A stretch of DNA of 64,000 nt, from assembly GCA_009823395.1 (NCBI GenBank), contig CM020510.1, positions 13,768,273-13,832,272 on the forward strand. The letters are read 5' to 3'. The DNA comes from Thamnaconus septentrionalis. Its lineage: Eukaryota > Chordata > Actinopteri > Tetraodontiformes > Monacanthidae. A program made the translations under genes and the position numbers. The first letter of the stretch is position 1; every line of letters starts with the position of its first letter. Positions 55,352 to 64,000 of the stretch are shown here, in pieces. Under the pieces are notes generated by a model. The model ran no database searches and was not told the origin of the DNA. It saw only the letters and a program-made list of their open reading frames with translations.

Positions 55352-58300
55352 GATAGGCCAAAGATATTAGAGACATACAAGAAAAACATGGTTTAAGAAA
55401 AACAGACGGCTGCTCGTAAATCATAATACATCACAAAAGCAAAAAAAAAAAAAAAAAAAGTGATGCATGATGGTTAATTTAAACAAACATTTTTGGGCAG
55501 CTGATTTACAATCGTTTTAACACAAGTTTTACTATGCCCCGCACACAGTTTTTATTGGTTGTGATTACTTGCATTACTCACAAATCAACTGCTGACACTC
55601 TCAAACGCTGATACGTCTAATGCGGCCAATAACAAGTAAATGACGATATACACCATAATGAGAAAGACATGAAAATCGGCAGCCCTACAGTGTTAATCAT
55701 TAGTGTGGCATGACTTCACATGTCACGTTTGTTTATCGCACTGCCGAACAGATGTTTAATCAGTAAACTCAGTTTTAGTCCCGCAAGGGCAAATGATCAG
55801 GGGCGCTAACAGTGCTAAGGCCTCAAACACAACAACAGCAACGACAATAGAGCTATATTGCGTTTCCTTTTCTCACACGAACCACTCCTCAACAGTCAAT
55901 GGAGGGAGTGTCCGGGACAGTGGTTCTCTGAGGAGACCAGCCAAACTTTAAAATGCGGACACTCGAACTGACTACATTCCAGCGTCATTCACTTCTAGGT
56001 GAGAGGACGATGGACACGTTCAAAGGAGCAGTTTTCATTTCTACCTCCAGGCACAGAAGTCTGGCAAGGGCGAACGGCAACATCTGATAAACTTTTCTTT
56101 AACTCTGCGTTACTTTGGACAATAGAAACTCAAAGAAGTCAATGGGGACTGTGGAGCCATTGTTACGCTCAAAAGAGGTGAACAAAAAAAAAAGAGGTCA
56201 GACAATACACGGCCTCCACACCCTCTGGGTGATTTATTATCAAGTGGCCCGCAAGTGTCTTAATCAGTTCGAGACAGGACGGGCCAAGTGGTCAATTGCC
56301 TGTTTTACGGCACGCCTTTATCGTAAGAAATATTTGTGCAGTGCGACGAAAACATGAGTCGTACACCAGTTCCAATCTACCCCCTTCCTTCCTAGCATTG
56401 TATCCTGTGAGGGCAGGAGGCTTTTTTAGTGGGCTAATTCATAGTGGAGACAAACACAGACTGACAGGCCCTTAAAAAGGGGGGCGGGCGGGACTCTTTC
56501 ACATGTCACCGTCCTCCTCGAAAGTCTTTCCTTATTGCTGCTCCCCCGCGGCACCGCATTGCCCTTCTCATCCAATTGACGTCTCATTAGAGACCCGTGC
56601 GTAATCGCGAGAGATCAATATCGTCGGCGTAGTGAGTGTCGCGGTCGGCTGCGACTGCTCGTCAACTGCAACCCCGTTCGCCGCGAACGGCAGTGCCTGC
56701 CCCCGTCTATCAAAGCAACACCAAACACAAACACTCCTACGGCATCCTGCTCCGCTGTGTGGGATTTGTTTGCGGTGGTGGGGGCTTGAGGTATGCACAC
56801 GCGGTGCTTTGGATTCACGGAGGCACGGCATTGTTATTTTTCCGTGCACCAGACAGTGTGTCACGAAATGTTTCCATTTCAAAACTTGAAAGAAAAAGCT
56901 AAATTTATATCTGAATGTATACTGGTCCAAAAATTACCACAAAGGCCTTTTTTTCCCTGCCGTGCGGAGTATATACACTTGGAGGCTACTACAAAGGAGG
57001 TCTTTCTCAATTAGAGCTCAAGTATGATATCCCTGACATGCTGATGCCATTACCAAGTTAACTGCAATCGCCGCCAAAATTACTTGAGGGTCTGTGTGGA
57101 AAGTGACTTGGGGGGTAGATGCTGGTCATATGGAGGTGCACTAAATCACGAAACGTGCACTTACTTGTCCGGTCCCTTTTCAGATGGCTGAGCGATAGCA
57201 ATTTAAAAATGAAAAAAAAAGAGTCTTTTCATCTGAAGAGTGTGACAGCTCTGAGAAAGCGTCATCCACTAACTGAAGCAATTAGTCTGACACCACACAA
57301 CGACAACTGAATCATCAGCACGTCTGGAACAAGTGGTTTTATGGTTGGCCAATACCAGTAATAAATTATTCACACCACTCACTCCGACTACCATTAAGCT
57401 AAGGAAAAAGAAGAAAAAAAAGTCGCCACATTTGCCTCAAACATCAAAAGCAACAATTTAAAAAAATTATTAATGACTTAATTAAAATATAATCCTACTA
57501 ACTTTTAGTTCAGTAACTTCATCAACTCAAGCTTGAAATGTATGTTTTCTGACAAAAAGAGATCAAGATCTGGGGGCTGGATGGAGTAAGGATGGACGAT
57601 GCAGTGCTAATGATGAACTCCTCAGCTGCTGACTGGCTCTAAATACACTAGTGCACTTTTATTACTCTAATCCAACACAATGAAAACAGTTCCCCACACA
57701 CCGCATAGACCCCAAAGGGACTTTGATTGTTTTCCTTTCTAATGATTCCCATAATTGTGCCATTTTAGATTTTCCGATACTTGTTACAGCAAAAAAAACC
57801 CACTAACAACACTTTTTTATTTCAAGGGATTTGAATATTACAGTCATTAAGACTGTAACTTATTAATTTTAGTCATTCAAATGGCAGTTTCAGGAAAAGT
57901 ACAATGATTTAAAAGGATTTGTGGCATGAAAAGCAAGAACATTTTTGCATGAAATACACAAGACTCAATGTTGTTGTTTTTCCCAATTAAGCTGTGTCAC
58001 GTTAATTACAGTAAAGAATTTGCTTTTTGAAATCTATTTTTACTAATACAGTCACAATACATTTTTGTTTCGTTCTTTATAAATATCAACTTCATGTTTA
58101 TAAGGACGTGTGTAGTATGACAAGGCAAATAGGACAAACTTGTTTTGAACATTTTTGAGCAATCTGCATCACTGCAGACGTCACTTATCACCACTTCACA
58201 ACCCAGAGGGACGTGGTGCCGTCCAACCAAAACCTGTCTCTGCATTGTGGTCATCCGGTGGTCAATAAGAACAGTAAGTGGCATGGTCAGTGTGGCATTT

Positions 58301-61300
58301 CAGCTCTGGGCTGGTGAGACGCAGCTCATTTTCTCATCACATGAGGATTTTCTGGAACACAGTCTTAACCTGTGTCTGCAACAGATTAAAGCAATAGTCT
58401 TGATTCACTCTTACCACCCACTTTGAAAATTTGATTCCAAAAAACACATCTATACTGATCCCACAACAGAACACAAACAACATGTTTCAGCTGGTAAGTG
58501 AAGTATTTAGCTAAAGTGTTTCATTTGGAACGACATTATGCACAACATCCAAAACTATGCACTGGATTTAAAGAAGCGACAACTCACTTCTTGGATTTAA
58601 GAAAAAGAAAAGCAAAAACCCTGTGGAAAAAGTCCATTGGAAAACCTGCTGGGACTCAGGTTACATGTTAGCTTTGACATAGTGTTCCAACAGCATGAAC
58701 CAAAGTTGGCACCAGTCACCAGTGCCCCATTTATATGGCTTAAAAAAAAGTGAACGGTTAAACTTCACTACAATGTAAAGCAGTCCAGTCTATATTTAAA
58801 GAACAAGATGTTTGTGCTCTTAAATTAGAACGTGGCGCTTGTTTTGCTGGACCTGCTCACAATCTTCGCAGAAGCAAATCGGCGACGAGCCGTCATGTTT
58901 GTTAGCAGTAAGCACTTATCCAAGCGCGGCTCCTGATAACTGTCAGCACCCAAATGTCTGACACAGTATCCCAGGGCTTTTTGTCAAGAAAGAGGAGCAA
59001 CACTGTAACCATTTTGCATCCTGTTTCTGCCCCCACATAAGCAAAATTAAATACACGGGAAACATTGGGCTTTTGAGTTAGTAAACTATTCCCACAGTTT
59101 AGTAATCCCTTTTCGATGTTTATGCTGTGCCCGCAGAGTAGCAAACCATGCCCTGAGAGATTTCACCCTCTATGGCCTGTATGGTTTTCCGACATATCAT
59201 GAAATGTTGTTTGTTCTGCACAGCTGCTGTTAAACTAAAATCAAATTACACGGTGAATTAAATGACATCACATTATCAAGTCTTGTTATCGTAGCCAATA
59301 ACACACAAGACAACAGCTCAAAATGACTGAGATTTCGACAATTGCTACGGCCCATAAAATATGGCGCTTATTTTTTACCCCACTGGTTAACAGACGGCAG
59401 CTACATCAACCAATCGCAACAATGAAGACTCAATTGGCAATCTGTTAGCGTGGGCCTGCACTGGTCTTAACCAACACTGATATTCTTCAGATATCTGATC
59501 CCTCAAACAGGACAATAATACCGAACATTTGGTTGCAACAATCAACAATGCTTTTTATTTGACTGGTGGGTGTTAACCTCCCACTTGGGTGGTGCTGGTG
59601 GGGTGTCTGTGCATACAAGCAACTGTGTACTCTTCCCAAACATCATAGCCACCTGACCACCAACAGAACGAGTGAAACAAATAAGACCAGAGTGGTGAAA
59701 AGCAACCACACCTGTTTCCTATAACCCTGGCACTTCTCTCCTGGGGGGATTCAATTGCTGACTGCGCACAATATGCATGTATACCTCTTTAATATGGACT
59801 GTGAAGCCACAGTGTAGCCAAATGGGTCTAACCACAGTCGCATACTTGTGACTCATTCTTTCGGGGAAAATCCGTGAAAACAGCAGGCAAAAAACGGGTT
59901 GCAAGGTTTCCCTCTGTGCATTCACAGACACTAACTAACCATGGAAGCATCCGGGAGGCATTTTTAGAGAGTGCTTTCCTACAAATGCAATCATTCATAC
60001 CAGTCGATTTCTGTCAATCTGTAAATTACTCACTCTGCAAAACCTACAAGATAAAAGACAAAGTAAAACAAAAACATGTCTAATATTAACATGTCTGTGT
60101 GTTTTTTCGTGCTTGGTCCGCCATTCCCTCCCTAATTTTGGGAGGAAATGGCTGATTACCAGTGCACTGTAGTCCTAATGACTGGTAACTCCCAAAGTTG
60201 GTCTGGTAAGAATTTAACACAAAATAACACAGTAACACGGAAACTTGCTACTTTGAGGCAGGATGTTTCCCTCGATTTGTTTTATCATTAGATCACATGG
60301 AAAACATTTCAGGGTTGTTTTTTTTTAGTTGAAATGTTTTTCAACTTCCCTGCCCTGTCTGTAGCACTCTGGCCCAAAACTGATTTCCTCTTCCTGCTTC
60401 TTTATAAATATGAATTCAGCTATTACAAAGCTGCATTTTTAAAACAGTTGGATACTTATTCTCTATGAATGAATAGCTACTATTTGTGGTTCCAGCAATG
60501 TGGAGGGGCTGTTACTCATAAGTACAGGAGATTCATTAAACCCTGGTTTGTGTGTGTACTGGAACCGACAGTTTGCTATTTTCAGGACAACGGCGAGGGA
60601 GTAGGTGTTTCATTCATTCATGGTTTCTATGAACCCGCTGAAACAAGGAAATAATAGGCTATTGGTGAAAGCAGCAATCAGCAGGCTCTGGTAAAAATGC
60701 ACAGTTTAGGTGAAACGAGAGGGTTGAGCTTTGAGCTTGAAAAGCATGAGCAGGAGGTAAGAACCGCATCATCCTGCTACTTGACCTATGGTTGTTTGTT
60801 TTCTCCAGTGCGTGGACTAACACAGTGAGCCACTGAGGATAGACTGCGGGCATTTTTATGCACCCAATCCGAGGGGAACGCAAATGACATGCTTGACATG
60901 AAAATGACATGATGCCCGCAAACTGCAAAACAACCAAACCAGACTTGTGCAAGCAGCCGGCTGACAGTAATCAAGTGCAGGGGTGCGCTACTGCAGCCAA
61001 GCGCTCCGAATTTACTAATGGAACACCAGCGAACGCATACAAAAGCATCCGACAGTCACATCTGTTGGTGAGGAGGAAGCAAAGGGTGGAGTCTGCAGAA
61101 GCCGGTGACCACAGCCAGCTCCCTGAACCCCACACACAGCCACAATGACCCACAATAAAGCGGCCAGCTCATCTGCTCCTCAAAAGAAAACAGTGCATCC
61201 ATTTAAAGTGATTAAGAGTTTTCAGTCTGCTGCTAACAGAGTGCAACTGATGAAGGCTACAGCTGCAGCCCACGGACACACTGCCCAGGCTCAAATCCAC

Positions 61301-63350
61301 TTTAAGCGTTTCCAATGCTGAATAATGAATTAAGTATTCACTGCAGCTGACATAAGTCATCTTTCAAAATTGCATCTGCATCCCCAGCGGAAATACTTTG
61401 TAAAGCCACGCACTAAGCTCAAAAGTTGTTTTAGGAATCTGGACAATACAAAGACATCAAGTGAGCTGAACCAGGCTGTGTTCACAGCACAGGTGGTCCA
61501 CACATCCAGTCGTGATGTAGTGATTCCATGCAGATTTATCTGGCACGAGGCGCTGAGCCCAGCTTAGCTTTTTGATACAGAGTCTGCATCACACTACGGC
61601 TGCCAATCACAATCTCTTTTGCAATTTCACACAGATGTGGCACAGCAAAGCGCAATACTCGATGTCAGACAGTGGATCCAGTTACATTAACATGGTAAGA
61701 CGGCCCTACGACATTTCAACGCAACACTTGACTCGGTGTGAATGCAGCAGAAGTATTACTTTCATTAACACCAAAGTAACCAACTTAGCCATCTTATAAT
61801 TATAGAAGCACCTTACCAACACAGACATTTCTTTCTTGACAATGTCTTGTTGACACTTATTAACCAGTGATGCACCTCAACTCAACCAGGACCAAATCTG
61901 TTCAGCTAATCCACTGCTTTCTAAAAATCTATTTCTGTGTAAGTCTGTAATTTTGGGTAGCTCCATTACTAGATTATTTATTTATATTATAAATCATGCG
62001 GGCCCCAAGAGAAGAAACCTCAAAACTTGGTCTACAATTACAGACCTTGCAGCCAGTGGCCACGCCTTCAACGAATCCCCTCCTCAGGAGTCCGTCCGCA
62101 CTATAAGGAATCTAAAAATGTCCCAGTGAAGGAAAACGGCACCAAAGGTGCCCTCCCCCCTTTCACCTCCCTCCACCAAGTCCCCTTGCCCACTTGTGCT
62201 CTGATAAAAAAAACAAAGCAGTTGGCCCTGGACCACATGGGTCACAACCATATGTTGCTGACAGTTAAAACCTCCTCATGTTTCTTTTCTAAACATTACA
62301 CCAACGCTAACCTTCTCTATCCGCTGTGCGAACAATCTGCTGAATTCCCTATGGAAGACACTGACTGCTCAATGAAACTACAAGCAGATGTAATAAATCA
62401 CATTTCTGAATCAGCTTAGTTAGCAACTGTACATTAATGGTTCCTTTTAGATTTCTAAACAAAAAACAAACAAACAGGTTTTTGGTAATGACAGAAAAAG
62501 CTCCATAATAGAGGAAGGTCTGTGTTTGAAGTGTGTCATCATGACTGAGAGGCGAAACTGGTTGCAGCTGTGAACAGTGCTTGCTTCAGACGTGACCATA
62601 TCCGCTATCCACCCATGTGCCGGAATCGTGCTACAGAAGAACTGCTACACTGGGAGCGCATTGGAACACATTGTAAAACAGTCTCCACCAAGGAGGCTGA
62701 TGTTTTAACCGAGTGGTTGCACTTACATGACATGTCGTCTTTAAAGGCGCAACAAATACTGATGCAATCAACAAAATCAAAATATTTTGTGATATCATCA
62801 CTTAAAAGCTAATGCCAAAGATACAAACACCATGACTTAATTTTTCCCCCACTTTATTACTTTGTGCAGTTTCAGAAATGCACCCAAGGTTCCACGGACC
62901 CTATTTTTAGATTTTGCCGTTATTGCTATGAATCACAGGAGGAAATGGGATAACAAACTCCAAGGCAGTATTTACTTCAGCATCCATTATCATTTGTCTC
63001 TACTCTCCAGCCGTGTGCCTGTGCTGTAATCCCCAGCTCAGGAAGAGGACATAGCAAGAGCTCTGCACTACCCGGGACGATACAGTGACTGGAGGGTTCT
63101 CTTGGGTTGGCATGGAGCCCAAAATGCAGGTCAATACTTCCAGAGACTGCGTGACTGCAGTGTCTCCCCCTGAAATATGTCTTCATTTCCCCCCTCCTGC
63201 CACCTCTCACGCCCCGGAGCGGACAAGACTGTCTTTCCTCTCCTCTTCTCTGCCTGTCTGTCTGTCCTGTCCCCCTGCGTCGCTTCCATCCCCCCATCCC
63301 GCCAGAGTCCAACCACTTAGCGAACTTTTTCACAAAAGGCGTTCCTCTTT
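55352..63350. other. Nectin-like 5' intron or flank, no exon recognised (part 2)
   Basis: No gene, RNA gene or complete mobile element recognised. Poly-A at 55441-55459. Open frames are short and random in composition. CpG content is somewhat higher around 56490-56800. Confidence 0.5.
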
Positions 63351-64000
63351 TTGCTCACCATAAGTGACACTCGGGATACTCAATTTCGCTTCTATTTTTG
63401 TGCCGCCGCAATTCCCCTCGCTGCTGCTGCTGCTGCTGCTCGGCGCTTTTCGTGCGATTAAGTCGGAGACAGCCCTGCCCCCCCTGGCTTGCCCCTCTGC
63501 TGGGCAGCCGTGTCAATCATGATGCGACGTACAAACTTCAACCGACGATAGAAATGCACTCGAGGGGAATTAATGCCGTTAACTCTGCGCCGAGTTTCAA
63601 AGTTACCGCCTGGCCAAAGTGCGCTATCTTTGCCAAACGAGACACGGAAAAAAAAAAAAAAAAAAATTCTCCTCGTTGCCGCTGCGTGGAATCAGCAGCG
63701 GGCAGAAGTGGAAAATGTCGTAGTTAACGGGATCCAAGTCGTAAAAACAAAAGGAGGGGACGGCGTTGGCTAACGGTGAACGTGCGCTACTTTCGTGTTT
63801 CGGCCACGACCCCGGCGGCTAAAACGGAGCTAGCTTTGCTAATGAACGGAACAACACGGCCCGGTTCCGGGGAGACAGGCTGGTTTTTGTGAGTGTGAAA
63901 CTCAGAGCAGCAGCAACTTCTCAAAAGAGAAGCGTGGCTGGCGAGGTGGGTGGAGGTAAGTCAGAAACTGAGCGGCTGGTGGCGGTGGGGAAAAGAGCGA
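63351..64000 (+). promoter_or_regulatory. CpG-rich segment, possible promoter and first exon
   Basis: CpG is frequent and a (CTG)n run lies at 63420-63441. On the plus strand TGGAG|GTAAGT at 63955/63956 is a good donor with no coding frame before it, so a 5' UTR exon of a gene running right is possible. It could equally be a promoter for the minus-strand nectin-like gene, whose first exon is missing. Confidence 0.25.

Noticed and set aside
61990..62812. Plus-strand open frames of 80-130 codons near the right end
   Set aside because: No recognisable family, no signal peptide, no consistent splice sites.

Overview
The window is vertebrate nuclear DNA, almost certainly from a ray-finned (teleost) fish. 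The genes have introns with GT/AG borders, the introns carry many (CA)n/(TG)n microsatellites, and several dispersed repeats look like common teleost families. Protein-coding content sits in three genes. All exon models here were built by eye from splice sites, reading-frame phase and protein similarity remembered from known families; no alignment or database search was run.

Region 1 (about 1.9-6.1 kb, + strand) is a complete rrp8 gene, encoding the nucleolar SAM-dependent methyltransferase of 28S rRNA, in seven coding exons (predicted 563 residues). It converges tail to tail on the second gene, with about 400 bases between its stop codon and the second gene's polyadenylation signal.

Region 2 (6.73-16.75 kb, - strand) is the most interesting part. 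Fourteen coding exons join in one continuous frame to predict a 914-residue type I membrane receptor: signal peptide, one V-set domain, seven further Ig domains, one transmembrane helix and a short tail. Its exon layout is that of nectins. Five domains resemble nectin domain 2 and two are nectin-domain-3-like domains split over two exons at the same place as in nectins. In both split domains the usual B-strand cysteine is leucine and the usual C-strand tryptophan is cysteine. I do not recognise this gene as a named family member.

Region 3 (16.75-38.7 kb) shows no supportable protein-coding gene: microsatellites, dispersed-repeat fragments and unique sequence. Part of it next to 38.7 kb is probably 3' UTR of the next gene.

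Region 4 (38.7-51.2 kb, - strand) is a nectin-3-like cell adhesion gene: V, C and split third Ig domain, stalk, transmembrane helix and an afadin-binding C-terminus ending EWYV. Its signal-peptide exon was not found and is probably in the remaining 12.8 kb or beyond the window. The stalk and the transmembrane segment are in different frames in this sequence, so one base seems to be missing or there is a real frameshift.

Region 5 (51.2-64 kb) has no clear coding exon. It holds a short inverted-repeat transposon related to one inside the nectin last-exon flank, and a CpG-rich end that looks like a promoter. The two Ig genes lie head to tail on the same strand and share the unusual split-domain intron, which suggests that the multi-Ig receptor arose from a nectin-type gene by tandem duplication followed by internal domain duplication.
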